DNA of 64,000 bases from Cellulomonas sp. Root485 (GCF_001426705.1 NZ_LMFC01000005.1:62001-126000); one strand, 5' to 3'; shown: positions 28,729 through 37,314, counted from the first letter of the stretch. The notes: generated by a model from the letters alone, not told the origin. Numbers and translations: made by a program.

Positions 28729-28769
28729 TGAGGTAAGCCTAACCTAGACGGAGCGCTCCCGCATGGCAA
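28729..28769 (-). promoter_or_regulatory. DtxR/IdeR-type iron box overlapping a promoter
   Basis: On the minus strand: -35 TTGCCA (28764-28769), 17-nt spacer holding a GGAGCGCTCC palindrome, -10 TAGGTT (28741-28746). The 19 bp at 28729-28747 match the IdeR/DtxR consensus at 16 of 19 positions and cover the -10 and the transcription start, the usual geometry for iron-dependent repression. No iron-uptake gene is adjacent; the transcript would run toward nrdR. Confidence 0.75.
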
Positions 28770-28792
28770 CCGCGGCACGGCCCGAACAAGGC

Positions 28793-29194
28793 TCAGCCCG
28801 CGGGGACGACGATGACCTGACCGGCCATCAGTCCAGCCTCGGGCAGCTCGTTCAGACGCACCAGGTCCACCACGACGTCACGCACGTCCTGCGACGGCGC
28901 GGCCACCGACTCCGCGATCTGCCACAGCGTCTCCCCCGGCTGCACGACGTGCCGCACGACCTCCTGGGCGGCGACGGGGCCGTCGGCCGACGCCTGGCTC
29001 GCGATCAGCGTCACGAGCGCGACGGCGACGGCGGCGAGGAGCCACAGCACGGCACGGCCTCGCGCGGTGAGGCGGAGGTGAGCGGTCGAGGGCGCACCGT
29101 CGCGAACGGTCGGCGCGGCGGAACCCGACACCCGGTTCGACACTCGGACGGACACCCGGTTCGGCATCGCCGGTCCCATGACCATCGCGCTCAT
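28793..29194 (-). CDS. LysM membrane protein, probable SOS-induced division inhibitor (ChiZ/DivS-like)
   Basis: 133-residue protein: a basic cytoplasmic N-terminus, one membrane helix (about residues 48-66), then an extracytoplasmic LysM domain with HVVQPGETLWQIAESV (about 81-96) and a C-terminal GQVIVVPAG. Its place between nrdR and a divergent lexA, with LexA boxes in the shared promoter, equals that of Rv2719c (ChiZ) in Mycobacterium and DivS in Corynebacterium, which block division after DNA damage. Function is inferred from position and architecture. ATG at 29194 has GAGGG 6 nt upstream. Confidence 0.82.
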   Translation of the reverse strand: MSAMVMGPAMPNRVSVRVSNRVSGSAAPTVRDGAPSTAHLRLTARGRAVLWLLAAVAVALVTLIASQASADGPVAAQEVVRHVVQPGETLWQIAESVAAPSQDVRDVVVDLVRLNELPEAGLMAGQVIVVPAG

Positions 29195-29255
29195 GACATC
29201 CCTCGTTCCCTGCTCGGCCCGGCCTCCCGGGGTAGTGCTCCATGTCGCATCGCCG

Positions 29256-29286
29256 TCGAACGTCTGTTCGTCGAACGTCTGTACGA
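29256..29286. promoter_or_regulatory. Two abutting LexA boxes on the LysM-gene side
   Basis: TCGAAC-GTCT-GTTCGT (29256-29271) and TCGAAC-GTCT-GTACGA (29271-29286), each with one mismatch to TCGAAC-N4-GTTCGA and in 15-bp register. Paired boxes suggest tight, cooperative repression of the LysM gene. Confidence 0.8.
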
Positions 29287-29322
29287 TGTCTACCAGCATC
29301 CGGTGACACTGTCGAGACACGA

Positions 29323-29363
29323 TCGAACAGATGTTTGATCTTCAGCCCCGACTTCCCTAGGCT
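29323..29363 (+). promoter_or_regulatory. lexA promoter with LexA box
   Basis: -35 TTGATC (29335-29340), 17-nt spacer, -10 TAGGCT (29358-29363). The box TCGAAC-AGAT-GTTTGA (29323-29338, one mismatch) overlaps the -35, giving autoregulation. The leader to the GTG at 29513 is about 140 nt. Confidence 0.82.
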
Positions 29364-29512
29364 GGCGATGCAGCACAAGCGCACCACGAGCCACTGACAC
29401 GCCGGCCGGGATCCTCCGTCGCCGCAGGTCAGGACGCCGAGGGGCGTGAGCAGGTAGAGGCGGAGAAGGCCGGGCGTGCCGCGCGGCGGCCGCCGGACGG
29501 AGGAGGAGCGCA

Positions 29513-30265
29513 GTGACGGACTCAGGGGACGCGTCCCAGCCCGAGAAGGACCTGGCGACGGTCCACACGCTCCCGGACGGAGCGCCGGGAGCCGACGGGC
29601 TCACCGCGCGCCAGCGGCTCGTGCTGGACACCATCCGGTCGTCGGTGGAGTCCCGGGGCTACCCGCCGAGCATGCGCGAGATCGGGGAGGCCGTCGGTCT
29701 CACCAGCCCGTCCAGCGTCAAGCACCAGCTCATGGCCCTCGAGCGCAAGGGCTACCTGCGCCGGGACCCCAACCGTCCACGGGCCATCGAGGTCGTGCAC
29801 GCGGACGACTCCCGCGGCGTCGGCACCTGGACGGCGCCTGACGGCAGCCGCTCCACGTTCCCGGACCAGGGGGACGGCGAACGCCTGCCGGCACCGTCCT
29901 ACGTGCCGGTCGTCGGCCGGATCGCGGCGGGCGGACCGATCCTGGCGGAGCAGGTCGTCGAGGACGTCTTCCCGCTCCCCCGCCAGCTGGTCGGCGACGG
30001 CGACCTCTTCCTGCTCAAGGTCGTCGGCGACTCGATGATCGACGCCGCGATCTGCGACGGCGACTGGGTCGTGGTCCGGCGTCAGCCGGTGGCCGAGAAC
30101 GGCGAGATCGTCGCAGCGATGATCGACGGCGAGGCCACGGTCAAGACCCTCAAGCGCATCGACGGCCACGTCTGGCTCATGCCGCACAACCCTGCGTACT
30201 CGCCCATCCCGGGTGACGAGTCCACGATCCTCGGGCGCGTGGTCAGCGTCCTGCGCAGCCTCTGA
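29513..30265 (+). CDS. lexA: SOS repressor LexA
   Basis: 250-residue self-cleaving repressor. The N-terminal winged helix is [20 protein letters not shown] with [14 protein letters not shown] and [13 protein letters not shown]. The Ala-Gly cleavage site is in [14 protein letters not shown]; catalytic Ser is in [11 protein letters not shown] and Lys in [11 protein letters not shown] at 29513 follows GGAGGAGCG. The acidic insert between the two domains is longer than in E. coli LexA, as usual in actinobacteria. A perfect hairpin ends the gene. Confidence 0.96.
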   Translation: MTDSGDASQPEKDLATVHTLPDGAPGADGLTARQRLVLDTIRSSVESRGYPPSMREIGEAVGLTSPSSVKHQLMALERKGYLRRDPNRPRAIEVVHADDSRGVGTWTAPDGSRSTFPDQGDGERLPAPSYVPVVGRIAAGGPILAEQVVEDVFPLPRQLVGDGDLFLLKVVGDSMIDAAICDGDWVVVRRQPVAENGEIVAAMIDGEATVKTLKRIDGHVWLMPHNPAYSPIPGDESTILGRVVSVLRSL

Positions 30266-30272
30266 CCTGTCG

Positions 30273-30310
30273 AGATCGGGCCGCACCCCGCACAGGGTGC
30301 GGCCCGATCT
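30273..30310. terminator. Bidirectional terminator between lexA and ldh
   Basis: Perfect 16-bp stem (30273-30288 with 30295-30310) and 6-nt loop between convergent genes. Confidence 0.92.
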
Positions 30311-30313
30311 GCG

Positions 30314-31315
30314 TCAGAACCCGAACTGGCGGGCCACCGAACGCACGGCGTCCGCCGACGCGCGCAGCCCCGCCAGCTCCGCGTCCGACAGCGGGACCGG
30401 CAGGCGCTCGCCCACGCCGTGCGCACCGACGATCGCAGGGACGGACAGGCAGACGTCGCTGATCCCGTGAAAGTCGTCCAGGAGCGACGACACCGGCAGC
30501 ACCCGCCGTTCGTCCTTGACGATGGCCTCGATGATCCGGGAGCCGGCCAAGGCGACCGCGTAGTTCGTCGCACCCTTGCCCTCGATGATGCGGTAGGCCG
30601 AGTCGACCACCTCGTGCGCGATCCGGTCCCGCACCTCGGCGGTCAGGGGTCCGCTCCCGCCGCTGCCGGTCCACTCCAGCAGGGGGACCGAGCCGATGCT
30701 CGCGGAACCCCACAGCGGCAGCTCCGTGTCGCCGTGCTCGCCGGCGATGTACGCGTGCACGTTCTGCACCGCGACCCCGGTGTGCTGCGAGATGAGGTAC
30801 CGGAGCCGTGACGAGTCCAGGACGGTGCCGGACCCGAACAGCTGCGACGGCGGCAGGCCGGAGATCTGGAGCGCCGCGTAGGTGACCACGTCGACGGGGT
30901 TGGTCACCATGACGTAGACGGCGTTCGGCGCCACCTCCACCAGGGCGGGCAGGACCTTGCGGACGAGCCCGATGGTGGCCTCCGCGAGATCGAGGCGCGA
31001 CTGGCCCGGCTTCTGCTTGGCGCCGGCCGTGAACATGACGACGTCGGCGTCCGCGCACACCGCGATGTCGTCCGAGCCGACCACCTCCGCCATCGGCATG
31101 AACTGGATGCCGTGCCCGAGGTCCAGCGCCTCCGCCTCGACCTTCGCCGCATTGATGTCGAACAGCGCCACCGACCGGGCCGCGCCGCGCAGGAGCGCCG
31201 CGTACGCCATGGTCGACCCGACCGCCCCCGCACCCACGATCGCCAGCTTCGAGGTCCGCCGGCCGCTGCGGAACGGGGTCAGGCCGATGTCTTCCAGGTC
31301 CAGGCTCTCCGTCAT
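30314..31315 (-). CDS. ldh: L-lactate dehydrogenase
   Basis: 333-residue NAD-dependent dehydrogenase converting pyruvate and L-lactate. KLAIVGAGAVGSTMAYA binds NAD; the substrate-specificity loop reads KQKPGQSRLDL, with Gln where malate dehydrogenases carry Arg, which supports lactate. VTNPVD, the catalytic His in AGEHGDTELPLW and the C-terminal helix agree. ATG at 31315; only 9 nt separate it from the stop of the DinG-like helicase on the same strand, so partial co-transcription is possible. Confidence 0.94.
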   Translation of the reverse strand: MTESLDLEDIGLTPFRSGRRTSKLAIVGAGAVGSTMAYAALLRGAARSVALFDINAAKVEAEALDLGHGIQFMPMAEVVGSDDIAVCADADVVMFTAGAKQKPGQSRLDLAEATIGLVRKVLPALVEVAPNAVYVMVTNPVDVVTYAALQISGLPPSQLFGSGTVLDSSRLRYLISQHTGVAVQNVHAYIAGEHGDTELPLWGSASIGSVPLLEWTGSGGSGPLTAEVRDRIAHEVVDSAYRIIEGKGATNYAVALAGSRIIEAIVKDERRVLPVSSLLDDFHGISDVCLSVPAIVGAHGVGERLPVPLSDAELAGLRASADAVRSVARQFGF

Positions 31316-31324
31316 GCCCCGAGG

Positions 31325-33397
31325 CTAACCGGGTGCGGCGAGCCGCTGCAGCGCCGAGACAGCCACCGAGCGGTCCGTCGTGCGCCAGAACGCCGGCAGC
31401 GACCTGGTCAGGAAGCTGCCGTACCCCGCGGTCGCCAGCCGGGGGTCGAGCACCGCGACGACGCCCCGGTCCTCGCTGGTCCGGATCAGCCGGCCCGCGC
31501 CCTGCGCGAGGAGCAGCGCCGCGTGCGTGGCGGACACGGCCAGGAACCCGTTGCCGCCGGCCTTCTCGATCGCGTCGGACCGCGCCGAGCTCACCGGGTC
31601 GTCCGGTCGCGGGAACGGGATGCGGTCGATGATGACCAGGCGGCACGTCGAGCCCGGGACGTCGACGCCCTGCCAGAGCGACAGGGTCCCGAACAGGCAG
31701 GTGGCCTCGTCGGCGATGAACTGCGAGACCAGGGTCGGCAGCTGGTCGTCACCCTGCGCGAGGATCGGGACGTCGAGTCGGTCGCGCATGGCGGCCGCCA
31801 CCGCGTTCGCCGCGCGCCGCGACGAGAACAGCCCGAGCGTCCGGCCACCTGCCGCCGTGATGAGCTCCGCGATCTCGTCGAGCTGGGCATCCGTCGCCGG
31901 TTCGCGACCGGGCTTCGGCAGGTGCCGCGCGAGGTAGAGGATCCCCTGCCGCGGGTAGTCGAACGGGCTGCCGACGTCGAGCCCGCGCCACGGCACCCCC
32001 GCCGGCGTGGCGGGCGCGTCCCCCGCCAGGGACGTCGGACCGACCGGCTCGGCATCGGGGCGGACCTCGAGGCCGACCGCCCGGGCGATCGGGTCGAACG
32101 AGCCGCCGAGCTCGAGCGTCGCGGACGTGAGCACGCCCGAGCGACCGGCGAGCAGGTTGGTGCGGATCAGGCCGTTGACCGCGAGCGGAGCGGCGTAGAG
32201 GCGGGTCAGCACCGAGCCCCGACGGTCCTCGCTGCGGCTGCACCACAGGACGGTGTGCCGGTGGTCCTCCGGGTCCGCCGCCATCCGGTCGGCCACCTCG
32301 TAGAGCGCGAGCATCGTCGCCTGCGCGACCTTGCGACCACCTTCGGGCGGCACGTTCGGGCCGGTCTCCGGCTTGAGCACCGTGAGCAGCGCACGGGTGG
32401 CGTCGCGCACGCTGGCGACCGCGTCCCGGGCGGCCGGGGGCAGCCCGTCGCGGAACCGTGCCTCGGGCAGCCCGACGAGCACGGACGCCAGCGCCTGGCT
32501 GGCCGAGTCGAGATCGGTCGTGGGGACCCCGCCGTGCCGACGCGCGAGCCGCGCCGCGTGCTCGATGGTGGCGACGGACAGCTCGGAGGTCGCCTGCGCC
32601 GTCACCCGGTCCGTCAGCTCGTGCGCCTCGTCGACGATGATCACCTGGTGCTCGGGCAGCACACCGGGCGAGCCCGAGGCGGCGATGCCGAGCATGGCGT
32701 GGTTGGTGACCACGACGTCGGCCTCCCGGGACGCGGCCTTCGCCTTCTCCGGGAAGCACTCGGCGAGCATCGGGCACTTGCCGCCGAGGCACTCCAGCGA
32801 GGTGATGGAGACCTGCCGCCAGGCCCGGTCCGTGACCCCGGGCACCAGGTCGTCACGGTCCCCCGTGTCGGTGTCGTCGGCCCACTCCCGCAGGCGCAGC
32901 ACCTGCTCGCCGAGGCTCTCGGACAGGGCAGAGGCTCCGGTGCGCGCCGGAGCGGGGTGCTCGGCCGCGCCGGCGTGGTCCCCCAGGTCGAACAGCGTCC
33001 CCGTGTCGTCGTCGGGGTACCCGCCGGCGACCTTGTGCACGCACACGTAGTTGTGCCAGCCCTTGAGCAGCGCGATGGCGGGCGTGCGCGGCAGGTGCGG
33101 CTCGAGGGCCTTCGCGACGAGCGGGAGGTCGCGCGTGATGATCTGGCGCTGCAGCGCGAGCGTCGCGGTCGAGACGACGACGTGCTCGTTCTCGAGGACC
33201 GCGTGCCGCAGGGCGGGCACCAGGTAGCCGAGCGACTTGCCGGTGCCCGTTCCCGCCTGCACCAGAAGGTGCTCGCCCTTGTCGATCGTCTCCGCGACGG
33301 CGACCGCCATCTGGTGCTGGCCCTCCCGACGGACCCCGCCGAGAGCGGCGACCGCGACGTCGAGGAGGTTCTCGACGGAGGGGTCGGCGTCTGGCAC
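31325..33397 (-). CDS. DinG/XPD-like ATP-dependent DNA helicase
   Basis: 690-residue superfamily-2 helicase. Walker A is QAGTGTGKSLGYLVP (about 48-62), motif II is VIIVDEAHELTDRV, and four Cys in WHNYVC and LECLGGKCPMLAEC are placed like the iron-sulfur ligands of the XPD/DinG family. C-terminal motif VI lies in LAQGAGRLIRTSEDRG. Probable role in unwinding recombination or damaged DNA structures. GTG at 33397 fits a -10 6 nt upstream. Confidence 0.92.
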   Translation of the reverse strand: MPDADPSVENLLDVAVAALGGVRREGQHQMAVAVAETIDKGEHLLVQAGTGTGKSLGYLVPALRHAVLENEHVVVSTATLALQRQIITRDLPLVAKALEPHLPRTPAIALLKGWHNYVCVHKVAGGYPDDDTGTLFDLGDHAGAAEHPAPARTGASALSESLGEQVLRLREWADDTDTGDRDDLVPGVTDRAWRQVSITSLECLGGKCPMLAECFPEKAKAASREADVVVTNHAMLGIAASGSPGVLPEHQVIIVDEAHELTDRVTAQATSELSVATIEHAARLARRHGGVPTTDLDSASQALASVLVGLPEARFRDGLPPAARDAVASVRDATRALLTVLKPETGPNVPPEGGRKVAQATMLALYEVADRMAADPEDHRHTVLWCSRSEDRRGSVLTRLYAAPLAVNGLIRTNLLAGRSGVLTSATLELGGSFDPIARAVGLEVRPDAEPVGPTSLAGDAPATPAGVPWRGLDVGSPFDYPRQGILYLARHLPKPGREPATDAQLDEIAELITAAGGRTLGLFSSRRAANAVAAAMRDRLDVPILAQGDDQLPTLVSQFIADEATCLFGTLSLWQGVDVPGSTCRLVIIDRIPFPRPDDPVSSARSDAIEKAGGNGFLAVSATHAALLLAQGAGRLIRTSEDRGVVAVLDPRLATAGYGSFLTRSLPAFWRTTDRSVAVSALQRLAAPG

Positions 33398-33403
33398 CGC
33401 GTC

Positions 33404-33409
33404 AGCCTA
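33404..33409 (-). promoter_or_regulatory. Leaderless -10 (TAGGCT), 6 nt before the start at 33397
   Basis: Same hexamer and spacing as at 61018-61023 before pgsA. Confidence 0.72.
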
Positions 33410-33426
33410 GTGCGGGCCGGCGGTGC

Positions 33427-34950
33427 TCAGGACCGGCGCTGTGCAGCAGCCTCCAGCTCGGCGGCGAGGCCCGCGTCGACCCGTGCCCGCAGGGCGGTGC
33501 CGTCGGCGGTGTGCTCCTCGGCCTCGATGTCGCCGTGCTCGTGCACGCGGCTCACCAGGTCGCCCCGGTCGTACGGGACGACCAGGTCGACGCTCACGCC
33601 GGGGCGCGGCAGCTGGTCGGCGACGAGTGCCTGCAGCTCCTCGATGCCCTCCCCGCTGTGCGCCGAGACGACGATGGAGTGCACCTCGCGCGAGCGCAGC
33701 CGGGCGATCGCCTCGGGCGTCGCGAGGTCGGCCTTGTTGAGCACGATGATCTCGGGGACGTCCATGGCGCCGGGGATGTCCGCGAAGACGTGCCGGACCG
33801 CGGCGATCTGGCCCTCGGGGTCGGGGTGGGACGCGTCCACGACGTGCAGGATCAGGTCCGCGTCGGCGACCTCCTCGAGCGTGGAGCGGAACGCCTCGAC
33901 CAGCTGGTGCGGAAGTGCGCGGACGAAGCCGACGGTGTCCGCGAGGGTGTAGACCCGCCCGTCGACGGTCTCCGCCCGCCGGACCGTCGGGTCGAGGGTC
34001 GCGAACAGCGCGTTCTCCACGAGCACGCCCGCGTGCGTCAGCCGGTTGAGCAGCGACGACTTGCCCGCGTTGGTGTAGCCGGCGATGGCGACCGACGGGA
34101 TCGCGTGCTTCTTGCGGGACGCGCGCTTGGTGACCCGCCCCGGCTCCATCGCGGCGATCTCGCGGCGCAGCTTGGCCATGCGGTTGCGGATCCGTCGCCG
34201 GTCGAGCTCGATCTTCGTCTCACCAGGACCGCGCGAGCCCATGCCGGCTGCGGCGCCGCCGACCTGTCCACCGGCCTGCCGGGACATCGAGTCACCCCAG
34301 CCGCGCAGGCGCGGGAGCAGGTACTCCAGCTGCGCGAGCTCGACCTGGGCCTTGCCCTCCCGGGACTTGGCGTGCTGGGCGAAGATGTCGAGGATCAGCG
34401 CGGTCCGGTCGATGACCTTGACGCGGACGATGTCCTCCAGCGCGCGGCGCTGCGACGGTGCGAGGTCCCCGTCGACGACGACGGTGTCCGCGCCGACGCT
34501 CGCGACCAGCGCGGCCAGCTCGGCGGCCTTGCCCGAGCCGAGATAGGTGCCCGGGTCCGGCTTCTGCCGCCGCTGGAGCAGCCCGTCGAGGACCTGCGAG
34601 CCGGCCGTCTCGGCGAGCTGGGCGAGCTCGCGCAGGGAGATCTCGGCGTCGGTCACGGTGCCGGAGCCCCACACCCCGACGAGGACGACCTTCTCCAGGC
34701 GCAGCTGGCGGTACTCGACCTCGGTGACGTCCTCGAGCTCGGTGGACAGCCCTGCGACCCGGCGCAGCGACGTGCGCTCCTCGAGCTCGAGCTGGTCACC
34801 GTCGTAGGAGGAGTGCACCGTGGCACCGGCGTGCAGCGTGGCCCCTGCCCTGGCGAGCACACGGGCCACGACGTCGTCGGCCACCTCCTGCGCGGAGCGC
34901 GTGGGCGGGGCGTCCTCGGTCTGGCTGGTGGTGTGCTGCGCGTCGGTCAA
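33427..34950 (-). CDS. hflX: Ribosome-associated GTPase HflX
   Basis: 507-residue GTPase that binds and can split ribosomes under stress. HflX N-terminal domain with DPGTYLGSGKAAEL and VDGDLAPSQRRAL, the Gly-rich linker MGSRGPGETKIELDRRRI, then the G domain: AIAGYTNAGKSSLLNRL (G1), DTVGFVRALP (G3), LNKADLA (G4). The start is a TTG at 34950 with GAGGA upstream; no better ATG or GTG in the conserved region. Its long N-terminal extension is poorly conserved. Confidence 0.94.
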   Translation of the reverse strand: MTDAQHTTSQTEDAPPTRSAQEVADDVVARVLARAGATLHAGATVHSSYDGDQLELEERTSLRRVAGLSTELEDVTEVEYRQLRLEKVVLVGVWGSGTVTDAEISLRELAQLAETAGSQVLDGLLQRRQKPDPGTYLGSGKAAELAALVASVGADTVVVDGDLAPSQRRALEDIVRVKVIDRTALILDIFAQHAKSREGKAQVELAQLEYLLPRLRGWGDSMSRQAGGQVGGAAAGMGSRGPGETKIELDRRRIRNRMAKLRREIAAMEPGRVTKRASRKKHAIPSVAIAGYTNAGKSSLLNRLTHAGVLVENALFATLDPTVRRAETVDGRVYTLADTVGFVRALPHQLVEAFRSTLEEVADADLILHVVDASHPDPEGQIAAVRHVFADIPGAMDVPEIIVLNKADLATPEAIARLRSREVHSIVVSAHSGEGIEELQALVADQLPRPGVSVDLVVPYDRGDLVSRVHEHGDIEAEEHTADGTALRARVDAGLAAELEAAAQRRS

Positions 34951-35043
34951 GGGGTTCCTCGTCTCCTCGGGTACCTCCAGGGTCCCACGGGGCGCTGACG
35001 GTGCACGAGGTATTTCGCTGCGGGCCGAGCGCGCGCTCGTGGG

Positions 35044-35049
35044 TATCGT
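35044..35049 (+). promoter_or_regulatory. Leaderless -10 (TATCGT), 6 nt before the start at 35056
   Basis: TANNNT with exactly 6 nt to the GTG; no Shine-Dalgarno site in between. Confidence 0.7.
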
Positions 35050-35055
35050 CGGCGC

Positions 35056-35661
35056 GTGAGCGAGCAGGACCACTACTTCACTGCACAGCCGGCCTCCCCC
35101 GACGAGCGCCGGCTGCTGCACGTGCACCTGGCCGGTCGGGACGTCCAGGTCGAGACTGCCGGCGGGATCTTCTCCCCCGACCACGTCGACCTCGGCACGC
35201 GCGTGCTCCTCGACCACGTCCCCGCACCGCCGGCCACCGGGGACCTGCTCGACCTCGGCTGCGGGTGGGGTCCGGTCGCGCTCACGCTCGCGCTGGAGTC
35301 CCCCGCGGCGCGGGTCTGGGCGGTCGACGTCAACGAGCGCGCGCTCGACCTGACGCGTCGCAACGCCGAGCGCCTCGGCGCGACCAACGTGCGCGCCGTG
35401 CGTCCCGACGAGGTGCCCGACGACGTGCTGTTCGCGGCGATCTGGTCCAACCCGCCGATCCGCGTCGGGAAGGTCGCGCTGCACGCGATGCTGACGCAGT
35501 GGCTCGGCCGGCGCGCCCCCGGTGGCGAGGCGCACCTGGTGGTCGGCAAGAACCTGGGCGCCGACTCGCTGCAGCGGTGGATCGCGACCGAGCTCGGCGT
35601 CGCCGTCGACCGCGCCGCGAGCGCGAAGGGGTTCCGCGTGCTCGCCGTGCACGACCGATGA
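35056..35661 (+). CDS. RsmC-like class I methyltransferase
   Basis: 201-residue SAM-dependent methyltransferase. SAM loop LLDLGCGWGPVALTLAL (about 64-80), AVDVNERAL and the catalytic IWSNPPIRVGK (NPP[IF] motif, about 131-141), which marks amino-group methyltransferases acting on nucleic acid. Most like the catalytic half of RsmC (16S G1207). The stop overlaps the ATG of an MFS transporter. Confidence 0.88.
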   Translation: MSEQDHYFTAQPASPDERRLLHVHLAGRDVQVETAGGIFSPDHVDLGTRVLLDHVPAPPATGDLLDLGCGWGPVALTLALESPAARVWAVDVNERALDLTRRNAERLGATNVRAVRPDEVPDDVLFAAIWSNPPIRVGKVALHAMLTQWLGRRAPGGEAHLVVGKNLGADSLQRWIATELGVAVDRAASAKGFRVLAVHDR

Positions 35662-37037
35662 GCGACTGGCGGGAGCTGCGCACCACCACCTGGAGCATGG
35701 TCGCGCTGATCTTCATGGTCGCGTTCGAGTCGCTGGCCGTGACGACGGTGATGCCGACCGTCTCCGACGCGCTCGACGGTGCGTCGCTGTACGCGTTCGC
35801 GTTCGCGGGGCCGCTGGCGACCGGTGTCGTCGGCATGGTGCTGGCCGGTCCGTGGAGCGACCGCAGCGGACCCCGGACACCGCTGCTCGTGGCCGTCGGG
35901 CTCTTCACCGCGGGCATCCTCGTCGCCGGCGCAGCGCCGTCGATGGAGGTGCTCGTCGCGGGGCGTCTGCTCCAGGGCTTCGGCGGCGGCGCGATGACGG
36001 TCGCGCTGTACGTGGTGGTGGCCCGGCTCTACCCGGCGATGCTGCACCCGCGCGTGTTCGCGTGGTTCGCGGCGGCCTGGATCATCCCGTCGCTCGTCGG
36101 TCCGGCGGGCGCGGGTGCGGTCGCCCAGCACGCCGGGTGGCGCTGGGTGTTCCTCGGCGTCGCCCTGCTCGTCATCCCGACGACGCTGATGCTGGTCCCG
36201 GCGCTGCGCCGGATCGGCCCTCCCGAGACAGCCGGTGAGGCGGCACCGCGCGGCCGGCTCGCCTGGGCAGCGCTCGCCGCTGCGGCGGTCCTCGGCCTCA
36301 ACCTGGCCGCGCAGGTCCCGCTGCCGTGGTCCCTGGTCGTGGCCGTCGGCACCGGGGCGGGCGCGCTCGTCGCGCTGCGCGCCGTGGTCCCCGCGGGCAC
36401 GATGCGTGCGGCGCGCGGGCTGCCGAGCGTCATCGCGACCCGCGGCCTGGTCTCGGGGGCGTTCATCGGCGCCGAGGTCTACCTGCCGTACCTGCTCACC
36501 GAGCGGTACGCGTTCTCGCCGACGACCGCCGGGATCGCCCTGACGTTCGCCGGTGTGGCCTGGGCCGGGACGTCCTGGTTGCAGGGACGGCTCGGGGACC
36601 GGCTCTCGTCGCGCACGGCCGTCGTCGTCGGCTCCGCGCTGGTCGTCGTCTCGGTCGCCGGGGTGCTCGTCACGGCGGCCGCCCACCTCCCGCCCGCGGT
36701 CGCGATCTCGTCCTGGACCCTCGCCGGCGCGGGGATGGGTCTGGTCTACTCACGCCTGACCGTCCTCGTGCTCGGTTACTCCGCCCCGGGGACGCAGGGC
36801 GTGAACAGCTCGGCCCTGTCGATCGCCGACTCGATCGGCGCCGCCCTCGCCCTCGCGCTCACCGGCCTCGCGTTCGCCGCCGCCGACCGCAGCCCCGACG
36901 CTCCGTTCACCGCCGCGCTGGCGGTCGCCGCCGTCTTCGCGGTCGGCGCCGCGCTCGTCGGGCCCAGGGTCGGCGAAGGCCGCCGTCAGGTGGACGGCAC
37001 CGCTGACGACGCCGAGTCGAGCGCGCTGCGCAGCTGA
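35658..37037 (+). CDS. MFS drug/solute exporter
   Basis: 459-residue transporter with about 12-14 hydrophobic segments. The motif-A-like GPWSDRSGPRTPLLV lies after the second helix, LLQGFGGGAMTVALYVV is motif C-like, and IADSIGAALALALTGLA lies near the C-terminus. Resembles proton-driven multidrug exporters; substrate unknown. Coupled to the methyltransferase by ATGA. Its last 52 nt overlap the end of the thioredoxin gene on the other strand. Confidence 0.88.
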   Translation: MSDWRELRTTTWSMVALIFMVAFESLAVTTVMPTVSDALDGASLYAFAFAGPLATGVVGMVLAGPWSDRSGPRTPLLVAVGLFTAGILVAGAAPSMEVLVAGRLLQGFGGGAMTVALYVVVARLYPAMLHPRVFAWFAAAWIIPSLVGPAGAGAVAQHAGWRWVFLGVALLVIPTTLMLVPALRRIGPPETAGEAAPRGRLAWAALAAAAVLGLNLAAQVPLPWSLVVAVGTGAGALVALRAVVPAGTMRAARGLPSVIATRGLVSGAFIGAEVYLPYLLTERYAFSPTTAGIALTFAGVAWAGTSWLQGRLGDRLSSRTAVVVGSALVVVSVAGVLVTAAAHLPPAVAISSWTLAGAGMGLVYSRLTVLVLGYSAPGTQGVNSSALSIADSIGAALALALTGLAFAAADRSPDAPFTAALAVAAVFAVGAALVGPRVGEGRRQVDGTADDAESSALRS

Positions 37038-37309
37038 GCGAGCGTCGGCACCCCGGTCGCGCGACGGACCACCTCACCGCGGGCGTCCAGCACGAGGACC
37101 GTCGGTGTGACGTCGATGGCGAGCCGCTCGCCGAGCGCCAGGTGGTCAGCGATGTCGAGGTCGGCGTACGCGACCCCGTCGGTCGTCGCCACGGCTCGCT
37201 CGACGACGTAGCGCGTCGAGCGGCACGGCGCGCAGAACGTGCTCGAGAACTGGACCACGGTGGCGCGCTCGCCGAGCGGCACGCCCAGGTCCGCGTGGTC
37301 CAGGCGCAC
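36986..37309 (-). CDS. Thioredoxin-fold protein
   Basis: 107-residue thioredoxin-like oxidoreductase. FSSTFCAPCRSTRYVV holds a CAPC active site (about residues 26-29), and the cis-Pro is in VTPTVLVLD. The central hydrophobic strands match thioredoxin, but the C-A-P-C pair differs from the classical CGPC, so redox partner and potential may differ. I use the GTG at 37309, 6 nt behind dapF; the exact start is uncertain. Last gene of the extradiol-YbjN-miaA-dapF operon. Confidence 0.82.
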   Translation of the reverse strand: MRLDHADLGVPLGERATVVQFSSTFCAPCRSTRYVVERAVATTDGVAYADLDIADHLALGERLAIDVTPTVLVLDARGEVVRRATGVPTLAQLRSALDSASSAVPST

Positions 37310-37314
37310 GACCG

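Larger units (their letters stand above)
28388..28792 (-). other. Long non-coding region before nrdR: possible leader or small RNA
   Basis: 405 nt between the LysM gene and nrdR. It holds an iron-box promoter (28729-28769) reading toward nrdR and a hairpin at 28575-28604 about 130-160 nt downstream of the predicted start of transcription. I find only a poorly supported 24-codon reading frame in the first half. I compared it by eye with tmRNA, SRP RNA and cobalamin-riboswitch features and saw no match. Confidence 0.55.
29195..29512. other. SOS control region between the LysM gene and lexA
   Basis: 318 nt without a gene. It contains three LexA-type sites (29256-29271, 29271-29286, 29323-29338) and the lexA promoter. 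The first two sites share one base and lie nearer to the LysM gene; the third covers the lexA -35. Confidence 0.85.

Noticed and set aside
28388-28740. Cobalamin riboswitch or tmRNA upstream of nrdR
   Set aside because: A TGGAGACC resembling part of a B12 box is present on the plus strand, but the remaining conserved blocks and the expected order are missing.
29195-29320. Extended start of the LysM protein at 29320
   Set aside because: The extension runs through two LexA boxes and encodes no recognisable sequence; the ATG at 29194 has a better ribosome-binding site.
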